Source: Mycobacterium sp.
GTDB lineage: Bacteria > Actinomycetota > Actinomycetes > Mycobacteriales > Mycobacteriaceae
NCBI GenBank assembly: GCA_019246375.1
Contig: JAFAQO010000343.1
Location: 1 to 9,272 of the forward strand
Length of the DNA stretch: 9,272 bases
Direction: 5' to 3'
The position numbers and the translations under genes were made by a program. Positions 1 to 5,736 of this stretch are shown piece after piece. The notes under the pieces are model-generated. The model did not search any database and was not told where the DNA came from. It worked only from the letters and a program-made list of their open reading frames with translations. Position 1 is the stretch's first letter. Every line of letters starts with the position of its first letter.

Positions 1-1
1 C

Positions 2-448
2 TTCATCTACCTCATGCAGAACCTGCCGCAGGAACGGATTTCCATCGCAATCATGGCGGCGGCGGCGATGGAGGCGGTCTTGGAGCAGACCCTGCAATAC
101 ACCAAGGAGCGCAAGGCTTTTGGCAGGTCCATCGGCAGTTTCCAGAACAGCCGGTTCCTGCTGGCCGAATTAGCGACGGAAGCCACCGCGGTTCGCATTA
201 TGGTCGACGAGTTCATCCGGCTGCATCTCGACGAGAAGCTGACCGCAGAACAGGCGGCGATGGCCAAGTGGTACTCCACCGAAAAACAGGTGCATCTGGT
301 TGATCGCTGCCTGCAGTTGCACGGCGGTTACGGCTACATGCGCGAATACCCTATTGCGCGAGCCTATCTCGACGCGAGAGTGCAGACGATCTACGGCGGC
401 ACGACCGAAATCATGAAGGAGATCATCGGCCGCAGCCTCGGCGTCTAG
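2..448 (+). CDS. fadE20: Acyl-CoA dehydrogenase, C-terminal part (5' end outside window)
   Basis: FAD-dependent acyl-CoA dehydrogenase, which introduces the alpha-beta double bond into acyl-CoA during beta-oxidation or branched-chain acyl breakdown in the cytoplasm. The gene runs in from the left edge; 148 codons and a TAG stop are visible, covering the C-terminal four-helix domain. Family motifs are clear: RKAFG near visible residues 36-40, LHGGYGYMREYPIAR and QTIYGGTTEIMKEI near the end. Medium-chain enzymes have their catalytic Glu in a YEG motif; here that position is Gly (YGG). Instead a Glu sits directly before Arg in PQER (visible residue 11, bases 32-34), where isovaleryl-CoA and long-chain dehydrogenases carry their base. 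Overall it closely resembles long-chain acyl-CoA dehydrogenase. The symbol rests on the neighbours, which match those of M. tuberculosis fadE20 (Rv2724c); substrate is not known. It is convergent with the TerC gene, 25 bases away. Confidence 0.88.
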   Translation, partial: FIYLMQNLPQERISIAIMAAAAMEAVLEQTLQYTKERKAFGRSIGSFQNSRFLLAELATEATAVRIMVDEFIRLHLDEKLTAEQAAMAKWYSTEKQVHLVDRCLQLHGGYGYMREYPIARAYLDARVQTIYGGTTEIMKEIIGRSLGV

Positions 449-466
449 CCCGGCGACGATGCGGGC
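448..466. terminator. Short inverted repeat between two convergent genes
   Basis: A 5-bp perfect stem, GCCCG (448-452) and CGGGC (462-466), with a 9-base loop lies between the stop codons of the acyl-CoA dehydrogenase and TerC genes. There is no T run. Position between convergent stops suggests a weak bidirectional terminator, but a 5-bp GC stem is common by chance in this DNA. Confidence 0.2.
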
Positions 467-473
467 CGCGGAG

Positions 474-1661
474 CTAGCCGGTGTCATAGGTTTCGTGCGC
501 CTGATGGGCTCGCTGCAGCAGGTCCATCAGCTCGTTTTGTTGCCGGATCCGCGCCTGGTATTTGTCCGAAAGCCCTTTGACTTCGCGTTCTTCGGTGAGG
601 AGCCGGGCGAAGATCTTCTCCCGCTCGGCAGCGTCGGATTCATCGCGGCAGTTCAGGTACGCAATCGCGTGACGACGAGCGCGAGCGACGGTGTTCTGCG
701 CCCGGCCGCGGGCGGACAGCAGCGACACCACCGTCGTGAGGAGCAGGATGACCACGATCACGGTCAACGAAATAGTGGTGCTCAGCTCCACAGCCGGCAC
801 CGGCTTACCGTGGTTGATGAACGGAAGGTTGTTCTCGTGCAACGCTTGCAGCATCAGTTTCACGCCGATGAAGCCAAGCACCGCCGCCAGGCCGTAGGAC
901 AGATACACCAGCCGGTCCAGCAGACCGTCGATCAGGAAGTACAGCTGGCGCAGACCTAACAGCGAGAACGCCGTGGCCGTGAACACCACATAAACGTTGC
1001 GGCTGATTCCGAACAGCGCCGGAATCGAGTCGAACGCGAACAGCAAGTCGGCGCTACCCAAAGCGGTCATCACCAGCAGCACCGGCGTCATTACCCGCTT
1101 GCCGTTCTCGACGGTGAACAACTTGTCGGCGTCGTAACCCTCGGCAATCCTCAAGAACCGCTTGGCTACACGAATGACCGCAGTGTCGGCCGTGCGGCCC
1201 TTCGACTCCGACGGTTTGAGGAGTTGTCCCGCAGTCATCAGCAGAATCAGACCGAACACGTAGAACGCCCAGTCGAAGACCGCGATAAGCGCAGCACCGA
1301 TGAAGATGAACGCGGTCCGAGCGATCAACGCGAACACAATGCCGAATAGCAGCACTTTCTGCTGCGCAACCCGCGGTACCGCGAAACTGGTGATGACGAC
1401 GAGGAAGACGAGCAGATTGTCTACCGACAGGGCTTCGTTGATCAGGTAGCCGGTGAAGTATTCCACGCCCGAACTGGTGCCGGCCACGACAAATATGCCG
1501 ACGCCGAACACGATCGCGGCTCCGATGTAGATCCCGGACCAGACAGCGGCGTCACGTAACGTCGGCTGGTCGGTCTTGCGAACGTGAAAGACGTAGTCAA
1601 ACAACGCTAAGCCGGCGATGAGCACGACGGTCAGGGCCCAGGCGACTCCGGAAACAGCCAT
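474..1661 (-). CDS. TerC family integral membrane protein (Rv2723-like)
   Basis: 395-residue TerC/Alx family membrane protein. Members are linked to tellurite resistance and, in Alx/MeeF/YceF-type proteins, to manganese export; the substrate here is not shown. About nine hydrophobic segments can be placed near residues 5-25, 40-60, 76-95, 104-126, 128-148, 192-216, 222-240, 252-272 and 294-316. Two acidic signature motifs lie in membrane segments: EALSVDN (E76, D81) and SADLLFAFDSIP (D205, D211), the likely metal-binding residues. After the last segment comes a charged tail of about 75 residues that looks helical or coiled-coil and should be cytoplasmic. The chosen ATG (1659-1661) has GGGAGG 13 bases upstream (1675-1680 on the minus strand). 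An in-frame ATG at 1724 would add 21 non-hydrophobic residues without a ribosome site, and is less likely. The length agrees with my memory of Rv2723 (about 397 residues). It is divergent from the LGFP gene. Confidence 0.9.
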   Translation of the reverse strand: MAVSGVAWALTVVLIAGLALFDYVFHVRKTDQPTLRDAAVWSGIYIGAAIVFGVGIFVVAGTSSGVEYFTGYLINEALSVDNLLVFLVVITSFAVPRVAQQKVLLFGIVFALIARTAFIFIGAALIAVFDWAFYVFGLILLMTAGQLLKPSESKGRTADTAVIRVAKRFLRIAEGYDADKLFTVENGKRVMTPVLLVMTALGSADLLFAFDSIPALFGISRNVYVVFTATAFSLLGLRQLYFLIDGLLDRLVYLSYGLAAVLGFIGVKLMLQALHENNLPFINHGKPVPAVELSTTISLTVIVVILLLTTVVSLLSARGRAQNTVARARRHAIAYLNCRDESDAAEREKIFARLLTEEREVKGLSDKYQARIRQQNELMDLLQRAHQAHETYDTG

Positions 1662-1875
1662 GTCAGCTGTGTTTCCTCCCGCAACGTCCGCCAGTGCGCT
1701 CCCCTCCCGCACGTTAACGCACATACCGCGGCGACCGTGGTGCGACCCGCATCATTTAGACATCGGCTGGATCCATTTCCGTAATCTCTGCGATATGACT
1801 TCGCAATTGCCGTCGGCTGTAGCAAAGTTGGGCCCACCCCGGTGACGATGGGGACCGGGCAGCTACAGGTCGGGC
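1662..1875. other. Divergent intergenic region, TerC gene / LGFP gene
   Basis: 214 bases between two divergent start codons, so it should hold promoters for both genes. I can support the TerC ribosome site (GGGAGG, minus strand, 1675-1680). On the minus strand GTTAACGT near 1710-1718 contains a TANNNT-type -10 candidate (TAACGT) without a convincing -35. On the plus strand no good -10/-35 pair was found; GATATGACT around 1792-1800 is only suggestive. I saw no yybP-ykoY (manganese) riboswitch signature, which precedes many TerC genes in other phyla. M. tuberculosis annotation places a small gene, Rv2722, here; I could not support a counterpart. Confidence 0.5.
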
Positions 1876-3678
1876 ATGGCGGTGGTCGGGAGAGGGCGGG
1901 TGACGGGGCAGCAACGACGGTTGCGAGCGCTGATCGCACGTGTGACGCTTGCTGCGGCGTCGACAGTAGCGGCGGCCGTCTTGCTGGCGCCGGCCGCCGC
2001 GACGACTCCGGAAAGCGACGCCGACAGCGCCATCACCGCGGCGTGGAAGGACGCCGGCGGCCCTAGTTCGGCGCTCGGCGACAAGCAGGGCGACGTCTAC
2101 CCGGCGGGCGACGGATTCGCGCAAGACTTCGCGGGCGGCAAGATGTTCTTCACCCCCGCCACCGGCGCAAAAGCGGTCTACGGGGCGATCCTCGACAAAT
2201 ATGAGTTACTGGGCGGTCCGGTTGGCAGCGACCTCGGTTTCCCGACCAGCAACGAAGTTCCCGGCCTGGCCGGACCGGACAGCCGGGTCAGCACGTTTTC
2301 GGCAAGCGACAAGCCGGTGATCTTCTGGACACCCGACCACGGGGCGTTCGTCGTGCGCGCGGCGATCAACGCGGCCTGGGAAAAACTCGGCAGTTCCGGC
2401 GGCGCGCTCGGTGCCCCGGTCGGTGACGAAACCTACGACGGCGAAGTCGTCACCCAGCCTTTCAACGGCGGCAAGGTGTCGTGGAATCGGTTGACGAAGG
2501 TGTTCACCACCACGCCGCCCGATTTGGCCCAGCAAATGACGGGCCTGCAGATTCCGCTGGATCCCACCGCGGCCATCAACATGGCCTGGCGGGCCTCCGG
2601 CGGTGTCGGGGGACCGCTGGGCGCTAAACAGGGCAGGCAATATCCGGTTGGCGCTGATGGCTTAGGCCAGAACTTCGCCGGCGGCAAGGTCTTCTTCAGC
2701 CCGGCGACCGGAGCGAACGCCGTCGAGAGCCAGGTTCTGGCGAAGTATGAGTCACTCGGCGGCCCGGTAGGCAGCGACCTGGGCTTCCCCACCGCCAACG
2801 AGACCGACGGTGGTATCCCGCGCAGCCGGGTCAGCACATTCTCGGCTGCCGACAAGCCGGTGATTTTCTGGACGCACAATCACGGCGCATTCGTCGTGCG
2901 GGGCGCTATGAAAGTCGCCTGGGGCAAACTCGGCGGCGTGAAGGGCAAACTCGGGCCGCCGGCCGGCGACCAGGCCGTCAACGACGAGATTGTCAAGCAG
3001 GAATTCGCCGGCGGCAAGATCTCCTGGGACCGGGTGAAGAACGTGTTCACCACCCAGCCGTCCAACTTGGCGTCTTCCTTGTCCGGCCTGCAAGTGCCGG
3101 GCCAAAAGCAGCCGAGCCGATCGGCCGCCGCCGGCGGCGCTAACAAATCGGCCTGGCACTGGTGGCTGCTGGCCGCCATCCCGGTGCTCCTCCTCGTGGG
3201 CATGGTGGCGCTGACGCGTCGGCAACCGTGGGAAGCCCGCACTGCTGCCGACTTGGGCACGTTGGGCGCCGCGACGGGGTTGGGGGCTGCGGGCGCCGTG
3301 ACCGGCGAACCGCGCGCCGACCAAGCCGCACCCGACTTCCGGGAAGACGTCGATGAGGAAGATCCGGACGCGGTGGACACAGCGCCGACGCGCATCCCAT
3401 CGGCCGCCGACCTGAGCGGCGGGTGGCACGCGACGGGTACCAACGCAGACGCGGAAGCCCATCCGGCCAAGCCCGGGCCCCGCGGGCCGGCTCAGCCGGC
3501 GATTCACCTTCCGCTGGACGACCCATACGAGGTGCCGGACGGATATCCGGTCAAGGCCAGCACCAGCTTCGGCCTCTACTACACGCCAGGCAGCGCACAG
3601 TATGAGGACACGCTCGCCGAAATCTGGTTCGTCAGCGAAGAAGCGGCCCAAGCGAACGGCTTCAACAAGGGCGGTTAG
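1876..3678 (+). CDS. LGFP-repeat envelope protein with one membrane anchor (Rv2721c-like)
   Basis: 600-residue Ala/Gly-rich protein. Residues 14-42 look like a cleavable signal sequence (RRLRALIAR, then an Ala-rich core ending near AAATTPES), without a lipobox Cys. Residues 52-408 hold two copies of a roughly 176-residue unit, each with about three LGFP-type repeats (for example GGPVGSDLGFPT at 113-124 and 294-305). LGFP repeats occur on corynebacterial mycolyltransferases and other envelope proteins and are thought to bind the cell wall. A Pro/Ser/Ala linker leads to one membrane segment at 427-446 followed by RR, predicting outside repeats and a cytoplasmic tail. The tail has an acidic stretch (487-501) and ends in a small domain (556-596) with LYYTPGS and AEIWF, resembling the 'sunset' domain of actinobacterial membrane proteins. 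GTG at 1900 is an alternative start with a better ribosome site (GGGAGAGG). A structural or wall-attachment role is inferred; no catalytic motif is seen. Confidence 0.88.
   Translation: MAVVGRGRVTGQQRRLRALIARVTLAAASTVAAAVLLAPAAATTPESDADSAITAAWKDAGGPSSALGDKQGDVYPAGDGFAQDFAGGKMFFTPATGAKAVYGAILDKYELLGGPVGSDLGFPTSNEVPGLAGPDSRVSTFSASDKPVIFWTPDHGAFVVRAAINAAWEKLGSSGGALGAPVGDETYDGEVVTQPFNGGKVSWNRLTKVFTTTPPDLAQQMTGLQIPLDPTAAINMAWRASGGVGGPLGAKQGRQYPVGADGLGQNFAGGKVFFSPATGANAVESQVLAKYESLGGPVGSDLGFPTANETDGGIPRSRVSTFSAADKPVIFWTHNHGAFVVRGAMKVAWGKLGGVKGKLGPPAGDQAVNDEIVKQEFAGGKISWDRVKNVFTTQPSNLASSLSGLQVPGQKQPSRSAAAGGANKSAWHWWLLAAIPVLLLVGMVALTRRQPWEARTAADLGTLGAATGLGAAGAVTGEPRADQAAPDFREDVDEEDPDAVDTAPTRIPSAADLSGGWHATGTNADAEAHPAKPGPRGPAQPAIHLPLDDPYEVPDGYPVKASTSFGLYYTPGSAQYEDTLAEIWFVSEEAAQANGFNKGG
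2029..2556 (+). repeat. LGFP unit 1 of an internal tandem duplication
   Basis: Encodes residues 52-227. It aligns with unit 2 (2572-3099) at an offset of 181 residues with only single-residue gaps. Shared blocks include GGPVGSDLGFPT, RVSTFSA, DKPVIFWT, HGAFVVR and GLQ[IV]P. Many third codon positions differ between copies, so the duplication is old and not a recent assembly or recombination product. Confidence 0.85.
2572..3099 (+). repeat. LGFP unit 2 of an internal tandem duplication
   Basis: Encodes residues 233-408 and matches unit 1 (2029-2556). It begins at AINMAW, the counterpart of AITAAW, and ends at GLQVP. Within it three sub-repeats can be read: 233-282, 283-342 and 343-392, each centred on an LG-[AFP]-P-like turn and a GGK or VIFW strand. 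Confidence 0.85.
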
Positions 3679-3692
3679 CCGGTCAGGCCCAG

Positions 3693-3706
3693 CTGAGGCG
3701 ACTCAG
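3693..3706. terminator. Small hairpin between the LGFP gene and lexA stops
   Basis: CTGAG (3693-3697) and CTCAG (3702-3706) form a perfect 5-bp stem with a four-base loop. On the plus strand the loop is GCGA, a GNRA-type tetraloop, which is unusually stable in RNA. The hairpin lies in the 24-base gap between convergent stop codons and overlaps the lexA stop. There is no T tract, so intrinsic termination would be weak. Confidence 0.3.
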
Positions 3707-4401
3707 ATCTTGCGGATCACCGTAACGACCTTGCCGAGCACAGCGGCGTCGTTGCCGGGGATCGGGTCGAAAGCGCGGTTGTGCGGCATCAGCCAGACCT
3801 GACCGCCGGCGCGTTTAAACGTCTTGACCGTGGCCTCGCCGTCCATCATTGCCGCGACGATGTCGCCGTTATCGGCCACATTCTGCTGCCGCACGACCAC
3901 CCAGTCGCCGTCGCAGATGGCGGCGTCGACCATCGAGTCGCCGACGACCCTGAGCAAAAACAGCGCCCCTTCACCGACCAGCTCCCGGGGCAACGGAAAG
4001 ACATCTTCGACAGCCTCCTCGGCCAAGATGGGCCCACCCGCCGCGATGCGGCCAAGGACCGGGACGAAGGTGGGCTCGGGCAGGGCGTCCGAGCCGGCGA
4101 CCTCAGTGAGCGGTGGGGGAGTCGCGGCGGCAGTGGCTTCCTCGGCGCCACGAACATCTACAGCGCGGGGACGGTTCGGGTCCCGGCGCAGATATCCCTT
4201 GCGTTCCAGAGTGCGCAGCTGGTGAGCCACCGACGATGTCGACGTCAGTCCGACGGCGTCGCCGATCTCCCTGATGCTCGGCGGATATCCACGAGTGGTG
4301 ACCGAAGCGCGGATGACCTCCAGGATGGTGCGCTGGCGTGGGGTCAGATCCGCCGATTGCATGCGGCGAGTTGGCGCTGAGGTGTCGCTGCTGTCGCTCA
4401 T
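3703..4401 (-). CDS. lexA: LexA, SOS-response repressor and autoprotease
   Basis: 232-residue LexA (S24 family). It binds SOS boxes as a dimer and cleaves itself when RecA forms filaments on single-stranded DNA, releasing the DNA-damage regulon. The N-terminal winged helix-turn-helix spans about residues 20-84, with [13 protein letters not shown] and [18 protein letters not shown]. The Ala-Gly cleavage bond is A121-G122 in GRIAAGGP. The catalytic dyad is Ser156 (VVGDSM) and Lys193 (EATVKTF). All key residues are present, so it should be active. Residues 1-18 and 86-108 look disordered, as in other mycobacterial LexA. The ATG at 4399-4401 has no Shine-Dalgarno sequence, but a -10 element ends six bases upstream, suggesting leaderless translation. 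ATG at codon 14 is a possible but less likely start. The promoter overlaps a LexA box, so it is autoregulated. It is divergent from chiZ. Confidence 0.97.
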   Translation of the reverse strand: MSDSSDTSAPTRRMQSADLTPRQRTILEVIRASVTTRGYPPSIREIGDAVGLTSTSSVAHQLRTLERKGYLRRDPNRPRAVDVRGAEEATAAATPPPLTEVAGSDALPEPTFVPVLGRIAAGGPILAEEAVEDVFPLPRELVGEGALFLLRVVGDSMVDAAICDGDWVVVRQQNVADNGDIVAAMMDGEATVKTFKRAGGQVWLMPHNRAFDPIPGNDAAVLGKVVTVIRKI

Positions 4402-4407
4402 GAGGCG

Positions 4408-4436
4408 AATGTAGTCGCACTTTCGTCAAATATCAA
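4408..4436 (-). promoter_or_regulatory. lexA promoter (SigA-like)
   Basis: On the minus strand TTGATA (4431-4436) and TACATT (4408-4413) are separated by exactly 17 bases, five and four matches to the TTGACA/TATAAT consensus. The -10 ends six bases before the lexA ATG, so transcription should begin at or next to the start codon. The -35 shares four bases with the LexA box at 4433-4448, so bound LexA would block polymerase. Confidence 0.75.
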
Positions 4437-4448
4437 ACATGTGTTCGA
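4433..4448. promoter_or_regulatory. LexA box 1 (SOS box at the lexA promoter)
   Basis: TCAAACATGTGTTCGA matches the mycobacterial/Bacillus-type SOS box TCGAAC-N4-GTTCGA at 11 of 12 fixed positions (A for G at position 3). It overlaps the lexA -35, fitting negative autoregulation. Confidence 0.85.
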
Positions 4449-4484
4449 TGCGTGTCGCCCTGGCGGAATGTTCGCGGCGACGTG

Positions 4485-4507
4485 TTGTCGGTGGCCGGTC
4501 CTATGGT
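4485..4507 (+). promoter_or_regulatory. chiZ promoter P1, PafBC-type (RecA-NDp) damage promoter
   Basis: TTGTCGGTG (4485-4493), eight bases, then TATGGT (4502-4507). This is an exact match to the published RecA-independent damage motif tTGTCRgtg-N8-TAnnnT, now attributed to the activator PafBC in mycobacteria. M. tuberculosis Rv2719c is reported to have such a promoter beside a LexA-controlled one. The predicted start is near 4513-4515, upstream of LexA boxes 2 and 3. Confidence 0.85.
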
Positions 4508-4526
4508 GATCTCCATAGGCAACGAT

Positions 4527-4542
4527 TCGATCACACGTTCGA
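4527..4542. promoter_or_regulatory. LexA box 2 (upstream part of chiZ P2)
   Basis: TCGATCACACGTTCGA matches TCGAAC-N4-GTTCGA at 11 of 12 fixed positions (T for A at position 5). It covers the -35 region of the predicted chiZ promoter P2 and lies just downstream of the expected P1 start. Confidence 0.82.
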
Positions 4543-4568
4543 TACTCGAGCGCGTTATCGAATACAAT
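4539..4568 (+). promoter_or_regulatory. chiZ promoter P2 (SigA-like, LexA-controlled)
   Basis: TACAAT (4563-4568) matches TATAAT at five of six bases. TCGATA (4539-4544), 18 bases upstream, is a plausible weak -35. Transcription should start near 4575, giving a leader of about 33 bases that carries the chiZ ribosome site. LexA box 2 overlaps the -35, and a box-like site (4569-4584) covers the start point. Confidence 0.65.
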
Positions 4569-4584
4569 TCGAACACACGAGCGA
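4569..4584. promoter_or_regulatory. LexA box-like site 3 (over the P2 start point)
   Basis: TCGAACACACGAGCGA has a perfect left half-site and two mismatches in the right half (GAGCGA for GTTCGA). It directly follows the P2 -10 element. Single-base spacing shows that a second reading, the 15-base palindrome TCGAAT-ACA-ATTCGA at 4558-4572, overlaps it; that one has a spacer one base too short for a normal box. Confidence 0.5.
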
Positions 4585-4597
4585 CCAATATTCGACT

Positions 4598-4603
4598 GGA
4601 GGA
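4598..4603 (+). promoter_or_regulatory. chiZ ribosome binding site
   Basis: GGAGGA with GGAGG ending five bases before the ATG at 4608. It decides this start over the longer in-frame reading from 4452, which would translate through both promoters and the SOS boxes. Confidence 0.85.
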
Positions 4604-4607
4604 CAGC

Positions 4608-5081
4608 ATGACAACCATTCATTCAGCCCCACCGAGCATCCCAACGCGGCCACAGCCGGTCCGCATACCCGCGAAGAGCAATGATCGGCCGATGCCTCGA
4701 GGGTCCCGCCGGCGGCGGCCGGGCGGAGCGCCGCCGCGACACCGGCGTAACGGGATCCTGATGTCGAGGGCGCCCCATCGCAGACAGCCCATCACCCCCG
4801 CGGCAACCGTGGCCCTGGCCTTACTGGCCGCGCTGATCACCATGTGGCTCGGCGTGGTGGCGCACTTCGGTGAGGTGATCAGCGGCCCGCACGTGCCCGC
4901 TCGGGTGCCGGACCGGTTGGCTGTGGTGCGGGTCGACGCCGGGGAGACTCTGCAGCACCTAGCAGCCAGAGTGGCGCCCGGCGCCCCGGTCAGCCAGGTC
5001 AGCCAGCGCATTCGGGAACTCAACGGCATGGACTCCTCGGCACTGTCCGCGGGTCAGACGCTGATCGCGCCGATCGGCTGA
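4608..5081 (+). CDS. chiZ: ChiZ, LysM membrane protein, damage-induced division inhibitor (Rv2719c-like)
   Basis: 157-residue single-pass membrane protein. In M. tuberculosis ChiZ (Rv2719c) is DNA-damage induced, blocks septation when overproduced, is reported to act on peptidoglycan and to contact division proteins such as FtsI and FtsQ. Residues 1-62 form an Arg/Pro-rich disordered cytoplasmic tail, with basic clusters such as RGSRRRR at 31-37. A membrane segment follows at about 64-86, then an outside linker and a LysM domain at about 105-154 ([15 protein letters not shown] ... [15 protein letters not shown]), which binds peptidoglycan glycan chains. No separate catalytic domain is visible, so the reported hydrolase activity is not explained by a known fold here. 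The ATG is set by GGAGGA at 4598. Regulation is by P1 (PafBC-type) and P2 (LexA). It is divergent from lexA and 157 bases upstream of nrdR. Confidence 0.93.
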   Translation: MTTIHSAPPSIPTRPQPVRIPAKSNDRPMPRGSRRRRPGGAPPRHRRNGILMSRAPHRRQPITPAATVALALLAALITMWLGVVAHFGEVISGPHVPARVPDRLAVVRVDAGETLQHLAARVAPGAPVSQVSQRIRELNGMDSSALSAGQTLIAPIG

Positions 5082-5191
5082 CCGAGTCGTTATGCGCTGC
5101 GAAAGACGCTGTTGCGCAACGCTCCTGGTCGACGGGAACGGTGAGCCGGCGCGGGTCGCGGCGGTGTTGCGCGGGCGGGCAAGCGCGCAGG

Positions 5192-5197
5192 TACTCT
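5192..5197 (+). promoter_or_regulatory. Possible -10 element for nrdR
   Basis: TACTCT fits the mycobacterial TANNNT -10. TTGCGC at 5167-5172 is a possible -35 but the spacer is 19 bases. The predicted start near 5203 would place a 7-bp inverted repeat around the initiation site. The 157-base gap after chiZ makes a separate nrdR promoter plausible. Confidence 0.35.
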
Positions 5198-5212
5198 CGG
5201 AGTCGTCCGAGA
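5195..5212. repeat. Perfect 7-bp inverted repeat upstream of nrdR
   Basis: TCTCGGA (5195-5201) and TCCGAGA (5206-5212) with the loop GTCG. It lies 26 bases before the nrdR ATG, next to the possible -10. It could be an operator or a 5' leader hairpin. It does not resemble the A/T-rich NrdR box. There is no T tract, so it is not a good terminator. Confidence 0.5.
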
Positions 5213-5238
5213 TGCGCCGGCGTGACGAAGGAGCGGTC

Positions 5239-5703
5239 ATGCACTGTCCGTTCTGCCGCCACCCCGATTCCCGAGTGGTGGATTCCCGCGAAACCGATGA
5301 AGGCCAGGCAATTAGGCGTCGCAGGTCCTGCCCCGAGTGCGGCCGGCGGTTTACCACCGTAGAAACCGCCGTGTTGGCGGTGGTCAAGCGCAGCGGTGTC
5401 ACCGAGCCCTTCAGCCGTGAGAAGGTGATCAGCGGCGTACGTCGCGCTTGCCAGGGCCGCCAGGTCGACGACGACGCGCTGAATCTGCTGGCGCAACAGG
5501 TGGAAGACACCGTGCGGGCGAAGGGGTCGCCGGAAGTGGCGAGTCATGAGGTCGGTCTGGCGATCCTGGGGCCACTGCGTGACCTCGACGAGGTCGCTTA
5601 CCTGCGGTTTGCGTCGGTGTACCGGTCGTTTTCCTCGGCCGCCGATTTCGAGCGCGAAATCGAGGCGCTGCGCGCGCACCGCAAGGTTTCCGCACCGAGT
5701 TGA
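5239..5703 (+). CDS. nrdR: NrdR, ribonucleotide reductase transcriptional repressor
   Basis: 154-residue NrdR, which senses ATP/dATP and represses ribonucleotide reductase genes by binding paired NrdR boxes. The zinc ribbon is complete: C3-P-F-C6 and C31-P-E-C34, with the usual [15 protein letters not shown] sequence between DNA-contacting arginines. An ATP-cone domain spans about residues 46-136, with [14 protein letters not shown] and [11 protein letters not shown]. Length and N-terminus (MHCPFC) match the family closely. AAGGAG (5228-5233) lies five bases before the ATG at 5239. The frame is open back to 5092, but those codons show no NrdR similarity and are left out. No ribonucleotide reductase gene is in the window, so its targets are elsewhere. 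The chiZ-nrdR order is as in M. tuberculosis. Confidence 0.97.
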   Translation: MHCPFCRHPDSRVVDSRETDEGQAIRRRRSCPECGRRFTTVETAVLAVVKRSGVTEPFSREKVISGVRRACQGRQVDDDALNLLAQQVEDTVRAKGSPEVASHEVGLAILGPLRDLDEVAYLRFASVYRSFSSAADFEREIEALRAHRKVSAPS

Positions 5704-5730
5704 CCGGCTGGCGCGAACCGCCCTTAGGCT
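5700..5730 (+). promoter_or_regulatory. Possible leaderless promoter of the nitrobindin-like gene
   Basis: TAGGCT (5725-5730) fits TANNNT and ends exactly six bases before the ATG at 5737. TTGACC (5700-5705) matches TTGACA at five of six, with a long 19-base spacer, and overlaps the nrdR stop. The gene has no clear Shine-Dalgarno sequence, which fits a leaderless transcript. Confidence 0.45.
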
Positions 5731-5736
5731 GGCTGC

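Noticed and set aside
474..959. Plus-strand open frames antisense to the TerC gene
   Set aside because: They are shadows of a well-supported membrane protein, with no ribosome sites and no domain features; high-GC DNA gives many such frames.
1662..1724. 21-codon N-terminal extension of the TerC protein
   Set aside because: No ribosome site and no hydrophobic or family sequence; the 1661 ATG begins just before the first membrane segment and has GGGAGG upstream.
1631..1939. Small minus-strand gene comparable to Rv2722
   Set aside because: The 102-codon frame overlaps both flanking genes, is low in complexity and shows no recognisable motif; absence of evidence only, a relative could still exist.
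2029..3099. Recent tandem duplication or assembly artefact in the LGFP gene
   Set aside because: The two units differ at many third codon positions and carry single-residue indels, so the duplication is old and genuine.
4546..4561. Fourth LexA box TCGAGC-GCGT-TATCGA
   Set aside because: Three of twelve fixed positions mismatch, so it is noted only as part of the half-site cluster and not called as a site.
4452..4607. Upstream in-frame extension of chiZ (209 residues from 4452)
   Set aside because: It would translate across P1, P2 and the LexA boxes and has no ribosome site, while ATG 4608 has GGAGGA at the right distance and gives the expected length.
5092..5238. In-frame extension of nrdR to 203 residues
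   Set aside because: NrdR proteins begin with M-x-C-P-F-C; ATG 5239 has AAGGAG, and the extra 49 residues look like translated promoter DNA.
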